The notes under the pieces: model-generated
Seen by the model: only the letters and a program-made list of their open reading frames with translations
The model's database searches: none
Told to the model about the DNA's origin: nothing
Made by a program: the position numbers and the translations under genes
Source: Chara braunii
Lineage: Eukaryota; Streptophyta; Charophyceae; Charales; Characeae
Reading direction: 5' to 3'
Assembly: GCA_003427395.1 (NCBI GenBank)
Contig: BFEA01000268.1
Coordinates: 1,076,884-1,112,885, forward strand
DNA: 36,002 nucleotides
Part shown: piece after piece, positions 18,893-27,039 of the stretch
Layout of the letters: the number at the start of each line of letters is the position of its first letter
How positions within the stretch are numbered: position 1 is the stretch's first letter

Positions 18893-19338
18893 AAAGTTCC
18901 AAAGGTTTTTATGTAGTGGTTATTATTATTATTATGCCCCGGCGTTCTATTGACCCGGATGCAACGACGGATTCAATGCCCGTCACGACAGTCGAGGACC
19001 TCGAGCACGCTCCCCTTTTGCTAGAGGCCGTTCAGATTCCGCACGTCGGGGCGTTGACGGAATTCCCGTGCCCTGCCTATCTTGAAGTTGGGACTGGGGA
19101 GGTCAGCATTTCGGGGTCCGTGGTCGTGACTTCCCCCATCCTCCACTTGGAGAGCATCGATAGCCTAGTGTAGAAAGAAGGTCGGAGACCATTCCCAACT
19201 AGCCTGTGAAGTTACAGCCTAGGGAATCCACCTCCCGTCAGCCAGGGCTTTAAGAAAAGGGGCGTAGGGAGGACTGTGCCTAGGCGGAGTAGATACCGCA
19301 GGCACAGTAGGCGTGGGGCAAGGCGGGGTCGGAGTGGA
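18893..19338. other. Sequence abutting the large inverted repeat
   Basis: Holds a TTA repeat at about 18921-18938 and an open plus frame to 19173 without motifs. From about 19213 a minus-strand frame runs across the arm boundary at 19339 without a break. The left side may therefore retain more of the repeated element than the right side, where unrelated sequence begins after 35716. Confidence 0.5.
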
Positions 19339-19851
19339 CTGTGGGGAAGCTGCTGTGCCGATCGGCCGTCGGACCAGGGTATAGGGGCGGAAGGCCAGTC
19401 GAACCACCTTGTAGCTGGTCCGCCTGGGGAGTTTCCCCCAAAACTGGCCGGAGCAGTGAGGGAGGTCATTGTGCTAAGGCACTGGCCGACCGGTAGTTAG
19501 AGGGGCGACAGGCGCTAGGAAGAGGGCGGAGACTCACAAGTCGGGAGGTGCGTTATTCGGGGGAGAGAAGACTCCGACAGGCCGCAGTTGAGCAGTGTCG
19601 GGTTGAGAAGAGTGGAGGACGGATCGGAGCAGACGGGGGGCGGAACGTAGTGACGAAAAGGAGGAAGCTCGGACGATAGCGGGAGGTAAGGGCTAACAGG
19701 GAAGGCCGAGCAGAGTGCGGGCACATAAAAAAATAAAAATAAAAATGCGAACGAACCTGGACGGGGTTGTGCGCAAAGTACATGCCGAGGCAAGATGAAG
19801 ATGGCACAGGCAACGGGCGGAGTAACTATGGATGGTTGTAAAACTTGTAGC

Positions 19852-20234
19852 TCGCTCAATTCTTGATGGGATTGAGCGAACCAAGAGCCAGCTTTGAGGT
19901 TTATGGCCAGGGCGAACCCAATGAAGGAGGCGGATCGGCAAATGGTAGGGTGTAGTGGGAGGCAGGAAGAGAATGGGCGGCGCCGAGCTATGTCGGGAAG
20001 AAGGGGTGAAGTAAGGAAGGAAGTCGAGATACCACTCGTTTCGTGATGAAATCGAGTGGAGTAAGGGTCGGGATAGCGGTTTTTGGCCGGGGCGAATTCA
20101 ACTATGAAGTCAGTTCTAGAAGAGAGTACGTAAAATCGAAGTTAGTAAAGCTAGCAATGCGTAGGGAGATGGCGGATCGAAGGAGTGAGAAGATGGGAAA
20201 ATGCATACCTCACCCGTTCCTGGACGAAATCGGG
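19852..20234 (+). repeat. Hairpin family II, three copies (left arm)
   Basis: A diverged tandem repeat of about 180 bp carries one hairpin per unit. Copy 1 (19852-19879) has stem TCGCTCAAT/ATTGAGCGA, 9 perfect pairs. Copy 2 (20032-20059) has stem CCACTCG/CGAGTGG, 7 perfect pairs. Copy 3 (20213-20234) is reduced to CCCG/CGGG. The loops share TTCNTGATGNNAT or a close form, while the stem sequences differ yet remain complementary. Confidence 0.85.
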
Positions 20235-20574
20235 AAAGGAAGGAAGCAAAGTGGGGTTTTTTTAGCACTGTGAGTGGGGTGGTACGGTCAGATTCGTCGA
20301 TAGGGGTGTAGATGTTGAGTTGTGTTGAACATAGGCTGCCCCTGGGGGAATAGACGTTGAAGTGCTGAATGAACTTGTCCGTATGCTAGGGGTAGATTCA
20401 TTCACGTTTGAGTACCCCATTGACGGGAGTAGTGAAGGGGGGGGGGCTCGATTCGAGATGTCTGTGTCGCCTATACGTGAGGATGGATGACTGTCGAGGT
20501 GATCCCCGGGCTCAGTAGGTGGTGGGAACCAACAATCTGCGAGTTGAATCAGGTGGTGAGTGGGTCAGGGGTTA

Positions 20575-20620
20575 CCTTGCTCCGTGTGGGAGGAGATGCA
20601 CACGGGTGAGCCGGTAGGGG
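20575..20620. repeat. Single hairpin CCGTGTG/CACACGG in left arm
   Basis: CCGTGTG, a 10-base purine-rich loop GGAGGAGATG, and CACACGG form a 7-bp stem. The right arm keeps it in slightly altered form within 34441-34490. Another hairpin (TGAATGAA/TTCATTCA, 23-base loop containing CCGTATGCTAGGGG) lies near 20365-20405. Confidence 0.7.
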
Positions 20621-21814
20621 AAGAGAGGATCGAAGTGTTGGTGTAAGAGCATGTACCTGGATGGGATTGCGAGCCTAATAGCCGTAGTAGACTCTGTGTT
20701 TGGGTGGCAAAATTAGAGAAGACAAGCGATGGGGGCTACATATGCATACATGGCCTATGGGGGAAAGTTATGTATCCTTCCTGCCCGGAAGCACGGGCCA
20801 ATAAGTTCAGCAGGCTGCGAGATAGTGGGTACTAGCTTATGAGGCGGGGAGTGGGACATGGAGACTTACCTGATTGGTTGGTACTCGCCCCTTTCCGGTG
20901 GTGTGCAACAGCTGTGCGGACAACAAGTCGCCCCAACTGTACTTCTACGCAGCTGTAGTTCTACTACGACAGAGGCTGTGTCCTACTACAACAACAGTTG
21001 TGCTTCTACCACAGAGCTCGCTGTGTCTATTGCGGAAGCGACCGTTGAATGCGCAGTCTCGTTGCGCCATTCTACTGCGCATGTTGAGGTTCTCTTTTGG
21101 TACTTGGTATATTGAGGTGGACTGATGCTGCTGGGAATTGTTGTTGCGCTTATGGACTGATGCAGGCTGTTCGGCAGCCACAACTAGGCTGAGGGGAGGT
21201 GGCTCAGACTTGAGAAGGGGAGTTGGTGTTTTGGGCAGGAAAGTTCGTTAGGAGGGGCTACGTCGGTAGTTTGATTTCGTTGACCGAGCTGTCAGTTGGC
21301 CGCCATTGCGGGGCCCTCAGGCGACTGAAGATAACAAGGCCCTCTCACGCGAGTCTGAGCGCACCCTTCTTCGATCTCAGAGTCTCAAACCCTTCTTTAT
21401 CTGCCCTTCTAAGTCTAAGTCTAGTCTGTTGGTTACGAGAGGAAGGCGGCAAGCGGAATTGCAACCCGTAGGACCGCAGCAAAACTCTGTGGGGAGTCAG
21501 CCCACCGATTGCGGGAGCTCTGCCGGAACCTAGGCGAGGTTTGGAGGCAGGGAACCATCAGGTAAGCCATCTCTATATGTATAACACACTACACCCATGT
21601 TTGCATATCCCCCTTATAGTTTGATTGATGTATGCATGCCTGTCCCTATGACTCTTGCTTTCTATTCAGGACATAACCAGACAAGGTAAAGGAATGGATG
21701 TATAATGTCAGTTTGAGTCTTATTTCCTGATTGAAAGCAGATTGTGGGATTGCATCTGTGGGAAGGGTGGGAGAAAGGCAGTATTGCATGAAGTTTGACC
21801 GGGTCAATCAAAGG

Positions 21815-22482
21815 CTGGGCCAGTTCCATAAGTTTGGGAAGGCCCAGTGCTGTGTTTTATTTTGAGTTGCATGGAGAACCAGACATGTTCCATAAGTTTG
21901 GGTGGTCTGGCTGCTCTGACTTGTGAGGGTTGCTTGTGGTTGACTTTTCAGGAGCCAGTCAAATCCATAAGTTTGGGTAGTCTGGCGGCCTTGTTGACTT
22001 TGGGTTTCTGTCGTTTTCGTTTTGCCTTGGCTTTGAGAGGAATGAACCAGGCTGAGGACCAAGATATGTTCCATAAGTTTGGGTGGTCTTGGCCCAACGC
22101 CTGGCATATGCTAAAACCAGAAGGTTATAATTTGGCTATACTTTATTATTATTTTATCTATAAACAGGCTAGTCAGACAGGGTAACATAAGTTTGGGTGT
22201 TCTAACTATAGCTTATCACCAACTTAAAAGAGTAGTAACTAGGAATTAACTTGTCGTACGAAGGGGCAAACTAAGTCTTGAGCTTAAGATGATCGGCTCA
22301 GTTATATGCCATCTCAAAAGACTAAGTGTAGACAATTATATAAATTTTGGATATTTAAACAGTTCAGGGTGACTAGGGTGGGCTAGTCATATGCTCAAAG
22401 AAGAGAAAAGTTGCTGTGCCATGTGTTCGTGTATACTTCATGGCTAAGCTAGACATTATCTATAAGTTTGGGTGGTCTATCT
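21815..22482 (+). repeat. Hairpin family I, six copies (left arm)
   Basis: Six hairpins share a 19-20-base loop around CCATAAGTTTGGG. Stems: 21815-21821/21841-21847 CTGGGCC; 21879-21884/21905-21910 CCAGAC; 21954-21960/21980-21986 GCCAGTC with one mismatch; 22059-22064/22087-22092 CCAAGA; 22170-22178/22200-22208 TAGTCAGAC with two mismatches; 22447-22454/22475-22482 AGCTAGAC with one mismatch. Each stem differs and each pairs with its own partner. A degenerate possible further copy is near 22770-22797 (TGGC/GCCA). Confidence 0.92.
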
Positions 22483-22794
22483 TTATGCCCTTTGTAAGCT
22501 GGGTACAAGAGAATAAATCATTGAAAGACTATGAACTATTGTTTGTTAAGTTTACTCTGGGATGGTGAGAATACTTACCTTCGTGGCTTTTCTTGCATGT
22601 GACTGAGTGAGGCTACTACTTAGTCTGAGTTTCAGGTTGATAGGTAGTTGCTTTCGTTGCTCGCCACATGCTAGAGCCATAGGAGTTAGTTTCAATTCTT
22701 GCATTTTCTGAGCTAAGTTTTTTTACTTGGTCAATTTTTGCATTTTTAGGGATCTTTTGTTATACTTGGCCTTGTATAAATCTTGGTAAGCCAC

Positions 22795-23145
22795 TTTCTC
22801 TACGGAAGCGCTGCCGAAATTTCTATAAAACCAAGGAGTTAGTCAGATTTTGTCTTTTTCGGGGTCTAACTTTTCTGACTTTTTAACTTAGTAAAAATCT
22901 GGAACATTTCCTTTTCTAAAGGGAGTGTTGGCCAAATTTTTGCTAATTCAGGGAGTTAGACAAAATTAGACTTTGAAAAGTCAAAGTCACTGTAGATTCA
23001 GAACTTAGTTTTTATAATTTCTGGAAAGACATTTTTCCTACGAGAAGCGCTGCCGAATTTTTCTTAGTCTAGAGGAGTTAGATTATATTTTGACAGATGA
23101 CGATTCTTGCAACCCACTCTATATAGAGGAGACTCTGCCAAGGTT
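22795..23145. repeat. Diverged tandem repeat of about 80-125 bp
   Basis: Four related segments start near 22805, 22920, 23043 and 23125. Their cores are GAAGCGCTGCCGAAATTT, GGAGTGTTGGCCAAATTTT, GAAGCGCTGCCGAATTTT and GGAGACTCTGCCAAGGTTT; the first three are followed by a form of AGGAGTTAG. The right arm carries them in mirror order around 31920-32280. Confidence 0.65.
23117..23128. promoter_or_regulatory. Dyad TATA motif CTCTATATAGAG
   Basis: A perfect 12-bp palindrome that includes TATATA, preserved exactly in the right arm at 31930-31941. It resembles a core promoter TATA box and is readable in both directions. No start site or gene can be tied to it. Confidence 0.35.
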
Positions 23146-24044
23146 TACCTTTCTTTGGGCACTTGCTTAGAGGCAGACCTAGGCTTAGTTTGTAGAAGGG
23201 TCATGGGTGAGAGTGTATTATGGAGTTGTATTCTCCATACACTTATGACTTTAGCTTGGGGATTGGTCTATTTTGTGTTACAGGTCTTCTTGATCGATTG
23301 ATTCAGGATTTGGGCTAGATTCAGGTTGATCATACGAGGATCGTCTTCTGTTATCACTTATAATAGGTCGGTTGCCGATTCAACGCCAATTCGCTCCTGC
23401 CACTCAACCTAAAGGCTTTAGCCTTGTGATTTGAAATGTTTTGTCGTGTTTTTACCCGAACTTTATTTGAATGGTTATTTCAAGAAAAGACTGAGTATTT
23501 TATTTTGAGGAGTTGTACAAGAGTGAGGCTTGTATGACTAAAAACAAGGGGTGTGAGTGCAGAGAATGGTTAAAGTTGACCCCGTGTAGTGCTTGGACTT
23601 TCAGTGGGGTCTTTGATGTGATTGCAGGTATGTTTGATGATTCAGACTTTGGATTTTGACTGCCTGCGCTCACATATGTATATATATGGTTGAGAGGAGC
23701 TCCACTGTGATTGTGAGAAGTGATCGTCACATATTAATAACAATTTATATTTATTGGATATATATATGTCTTGAGTGTTTCGCGCTGCCCACTAAGACCA
23801 CGCATAGGGGTTAAACAAATCGTGTGTTTGAGAGAAGAGGGAGATCCCCTGTTATCCTTTGCTTTTTAGATTTCTATGGTTGGACGTTGTAGTCCGTCAC
23901 AGCCGTCAAAGTCAAACCCCTTGACTTCCTTCCAGGCCCTAGGTGAAGGAGTTGGCATCCAAGGCCATAAGAGACGATTGCCACCACAGGTATGAACTTG
24001 TGTACCACTCACTCTCCGCAGGGTGCAGAAGAGGGTGTGGTTTT

Positions 24045-24145
24045 CAACCGCCCTTGGCGGTTGTCTAGCGTCGAGAGATTAACCCTCAAGGCACGTGTCA
24101 ACCGACACTTGAGTATCGAACGCGAACCTCGAAACTAACGAGGAC
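24045..24145. repeat. Chain of perfect hairpins near inner end of left arm
   Basis: CAACCGCC/GGCGGTTG with a 3-base loop lies at 24045-24063. A nested stem CTCAA(GGCAC)GTGTC-AACC-GACACTTGAG lies at 24085-24113, and CCTCG/CGAGG near 24127-24142. A further GTAC/GTAC dyad follows near 24160. The first two are conserved in the right arm near 30940-31010. A series of compact stems like this is typical of a structured RNA leader. Confidence 0.7.
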
Positions 24146-24719
24146 CGCGCGAGGATGGGTACTACATAGTACGCCATCATTGCGACCGCTTGCGTACGCT
24201 TGCATAGCGAGTCGACATGAGTTAGCCCTACGTCCAGGCGGTTTTATACAAAGTCTCGCGCGTGACGCTTATCCGACTTCCGCATCGGAAAGTTATNGNA
24301 CAGTTACTAGGGGACTAGGAGTGTTGTCGCGTTGTTTATTCAGTGTCGGTCGGTATATGTATATGTGCGTATGTGCGCGTTTACTTTTATGTTCTTTATA
24401 GTTGGTGTGCGCGTGGTGTTTGGGATACGTCCTAGTCGGCCGGCGACAAGCCGCGCTTGGGACTTCAGCCCCCCAAGATGTCGGTTCGCTTGCGGGTCCG
24501 ATAGAGGCGTATTACCGCGCGTACCCCCTATGCTACAGCGAATGAGAAACGCCCTCGGCTGGTCCTCCTCTGCGATTGCAGCTGATCAACTTTCGTACTG
24601 TGGACTGGTAGCTCGGCGGGGATACGCCCACCGAAGGGAGGTGACAACTCCCGTAAGGTGGAGGTAAGTCGTGCCTCGCGTAGGCCCTATCCTGTCGTAG
24701 GGGCTCGCGAGAGGTATGG

Positions 24720-24735
24720 CTGGCGCAGTCGGCCG
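24720..24735 (+). promoter_or_regulatory. Possible primer-binding site at inner end of left arm
   Basis: CTGGCGCAGTCGGCCGG resembles TGGCGCCGTTGCCGG, the Asp-tRNA-type primer site of many plant gypsy elements. It lies 20-35 bases before the arm ends. The right-arm mirror reads TGGCACACTCCGCCGG and fits less well. A clear LTR end (CA) just before it is missing. Confidence 0.25.
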
Positions 24736-24755
24736 GAGCGGTTTGCGGAAGCTCC

Positions 24756-25353
24756 TTATCAGACCAACCTGCCCCGAAACTCAGGCACCAAACCAGGGTT
24801 TTAGAAATAGGCTATTTTTGGCCTGTTCCCACGACAGCCTCAGCATTGAGCTGCAGCGCCAGACCCTGGCCTAGTTTGGCATTGACAAGAGCAGCCTCCT
24901 GGACTGCCCGCCCTGCAACTGCAGGCAGGCGGAGGCAATCAAGAGGCAGGTCGTGGGAGTACATAGGGACTTCCCATGCACTTTACGGGTAGGCAGGAGG
25001 CAGTCAGTAGTCTTCAGGATTCGGCAGCAACCCTCACGAGGAGCGCTGCAGGAGTAGTTGTAGCGTTAGCAGTAGTCTTCAGCGCTGGGCGCTAGTAGCG
25101 CTAGCTGTAGTCTTCAACGCTGGGCGCCATAGCTAGAGTAGTACTGGAAATAGGTTGATTGGGCGGAGGCTAGGGATACTTACCTGCAGCGCCGTTGCTC
25201 CAGCTTCGCCTTCGAGGTACCTGCAGCACAGCGCCATCTTCACAGATTAGTACCTGGCACGTATGAGAGAGAGAGTTCTTCTTCTTCCTCTGCTCAGTCC
25301 ACCATCTTCTTCTCACCCTCTCGCTATCTGACTTCACTGCATAAGCAGGGTAC

Positions 25354-25421
<68 letters not shown>

Positions 25422-25896
25422 TGACATTGGATCTAGACTCGACATGGGACTTCCGACATTTTGAAGTTATTTGGAACTTGTAACGAGACTCGGTGTTGAC
25501 AACTTTCCCATCTCCCCCTTCCTCTTCTTCGCCTGATCCCCTCCTCTTCGTCTGTGTATGTCTAGACCTGGCACTTCTTTCTTGTATACAGCGCGAGACC
25601 CCTTCACACATTGTGATGAGCATGATGTATGTTTGGTCGGCGTTGAAACATTGATTGGGCTAGTCATTAATATTATAGCACTCTGCTTCGCTATCTTGTA
25701 CTACGTGAAAGGGGTCATTCCCTGTCAGTTCAGGATTTGTATCTAAGTCTTCCCTGCGCTATTCAGCACCATTTTGTATATATCGGAATGCACATTGCTT
25801 GTTGAGATTCTACTTGCACTGCATTGTCCATTCAGTCCTTTTCATCACATTGCGGATCCTCGATTATTATGTACATCGCCCAACTGGCACATAACA
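24756..25896 (+). repeat. 5' LTR of element B (start uncertain)
   Basis: Ends in ACATAACA at 25896, two bases before a primer-binding site. The part at 25418-25590 aligns with the 3' LTR of element A at about 13845-14015. Inside are a 35-bp tandem pair (TAGTCTTCARCGCTGGGCGC at 25073 and 25108), a minus-strand consensus splice donor at 25178-25186, and a GA microsatellite at 25356-25416. The 5' end is either at the arm boundary or was removed with it. Confidence 0.6.
25356..25416. repeat. (GA)n microsatellite
   Basis: About 30 uninterrupted GA repeats inside the LTR of element B. Confidence 0.97.
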
Positions 25897-25898
25897 GT

Positions 25899-25910
25899 TG
25901 GTATCGGAAC
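25899..25910 (+). promoter_or_regulatory. Primer-binding site of element B
   Basis: TGGTATCGGAAC follows the LTR end ACATAACA by two bases. It resembles the initiator tRNA-Met site TGGTATCAGAGC with changes at two or three positions, and is nearly the same as the site of element F at 17370. Confidence 0.75.
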
Positions 25911-26045
25911 ACCGCATGTGAATTAGGACAACCTGATCCGACACATGTGCGGGGACAACGTAGCTGATTAGTTTTGATTGATTGATTAGAGCACACTAGT
26001 TAGCCCCCAAAATCACAATTGTGACCTTACTGCCTGTGTAGCACA

Positions 26046-26121
26046 CCGAACATGTTCGGCACCCCACCGAGCAGCCGAACGTGTTCGGGCGCTCGACCGA
26101 GCGCGAACCGAACATGTTCGG
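26046..26121 (+). repeat. Three palindromes CCGAACATGTTCGG in the element B leader
   Basis: Perfect 14-bp palindromes lie at 26046-26059 and 26108-26121. A version with one changed central base (CCGAACGTGTTCGG) lies at 26075-26088. Spacing is 29 and 33 bases. Two half-related GTTCGGGCTCGGT repeats follow at about 26289 and 26314. They sit between the primer-binding site and gag. Confidence 0.92.
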
Positions 26122-26973
26122 CCGTGCCGAGCGCGTCCTCATGTGTGTGTGGTGTGTGGGGTGTATGTGGGGTGTTTGTGGGATGTCTTGGGGTGCGTGT
26201 GTATGGTGTGTGTGTGTGTGTATGTTTAGGAGTCATGAGCAATGCCCCCCACGGCCCTCCAACCCCTATATATAAAAAAAATAAAAATGTTCGGGCTCGG
26301 TCAATTTTGGGTCACGTTCGGGCTCGGTAGCGAGCGCGATGCTACGCAGCTTACTGCCAAAAACAATTGATTTTGTTTTCCTTTTCGTGGATTTGTTTTC
26401 TCGCTATTTCTGTTGTGGAAAAACACAATAGCGCAACATCTGAAATTTTCATTTTTGTTTTCTTCTTAAATGTCGAAATTTCATTGTTGAAAATCCGAAA
26501 TATCTTTCTTTTCGAAAAATCGATTTCCTGTTGCATTTCCCGTTATTTAGAAATCTGAAGTATTTTTTTTCCGAAAAACGTTTTTCTTAAAAACGGTGCA
26601 GGAAATTCCTCTTGCAACTATCATTTTCCAAACTGCACATCTAAGCAAGTCCAAAAATTTTGCTGTATTTTATTTTCGGGACTCTCTTAGTCACAGTTCT
26701 ATAATCATTTGCAGTCCGAAAGTTCGAGATTTTCTTCTCATTGGTAATTTCGAACTTCAAGGGAGATTGGGAGACCTACTGAACTTACAAAACTCGGGAT
26801 TTCTACTGTCTCAAAAATTTTCTTTGCAAAGTTCAAACTTTTCTTTTTTGATAAGTGGCTCCTTATCTAGGCGATTTTTCCCACCCACCCTCCCCACCTA
26901 TGTTGTTGCCTCCTCTCGCCTTACCTTCTGTACCTGTCTCCCGCTACCCCCCGAGGTGGCATTGGTGAGTTGT
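26122..26973. other. Element B leader: GT-rich then T-rich tract
   Basis: 26141-26224 is an impure GT repeat. 26340-26900 is AT-rich with frequent AAATTT and TTTTC runs and no credible frame. The length between primer site and gag (1.1 kb) is long for a gypsy leader and may include inserted sequence. Confidence 0.5.
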
Positions 26974-27025
26974 CACGTCAGCAGACCATGTCAGCAAGCC
27001 ACGTCAGCAGAACACGTCAGCAGGC
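26974..27025 (+). repeat. Four 13-bp repeats with ACGTCA core
   Basis: CACGTCAGCA occurs at 26974, 27000 and 27013 and CATGTCAGCA at 26987, giving an exact 13-bp period. The complement TGCTGACGTG contains TGACG and ACGTG, the cores recognised by plant bZIP factors. The array lies immediately upstream of the gag frame. Confidence 0.85.
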
Positions 27026-27039
27026 CCCCGGCCTAGTCT

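Larger units (their letters stand above)
19339..24755. repeat. Left arm of giant inverted repeat
   Basis: This 5417-bp arm is mirrored by 30298-35716. Paired positions sum to between 55053 and 55059 along the whole length, so indels nearly cancel. The outer boundary is sharp: CTGTGGGGAAGC is shared, GAGTGGA before it is not. At the inner boundary TGCGGAAGCTCC is shared and TTATCAG is not. The arms are roughly 90-95% alike by eye, not computed. The arm contains hairpin family II (19852-20234), further hairpins near 20350 and 20585, a splice-donor-like CAG|GTAAGCC near 21562, hairpin family I (21815-22482), tandem repeats (22795-23140), a dyad TATA motif (23117-23128) and a hairpin chain (24045-24145). 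No intact gene is seen. Confidence 0.95.

Noticed and set aside
19515-19859. Matching open frames in both inverted-repeat arms as conserved proteins
   Set aside because: The arms are similar at DNA level in all frames and indels are not multiples of three in the frames I compared. No codon-position bias or known motif is visible.
20032-20234. Hammerhead ribozyme in family II hairpins (TGATG and GGACGAAA words)
   Set aside because: The CUGAUGA and GAAA core elements do not occur in the required order with three stems.
21815-22482. CRISPR-like array (constant repeat with variable flanks)
   Set aside because: Spacing is irregular (about 65 to 280 bp), the variable parts are self-complementary stem arms and no cas gene exists; the DNA is eukaryotic.
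24719-24745. tRNA gene at GGCTGGCGCAGTCGG (resembles a tRNA D-arm)
   Set aside because: No anticodon or T arm follows; the match is limited to a dozen bases.
26046-26121. Bacterial LexA/SOS-type operators (GAAC...GTTC)
   Set aside because: Spacing between half sites is wrong and the context is a eukaryotic retrotransposon leader.
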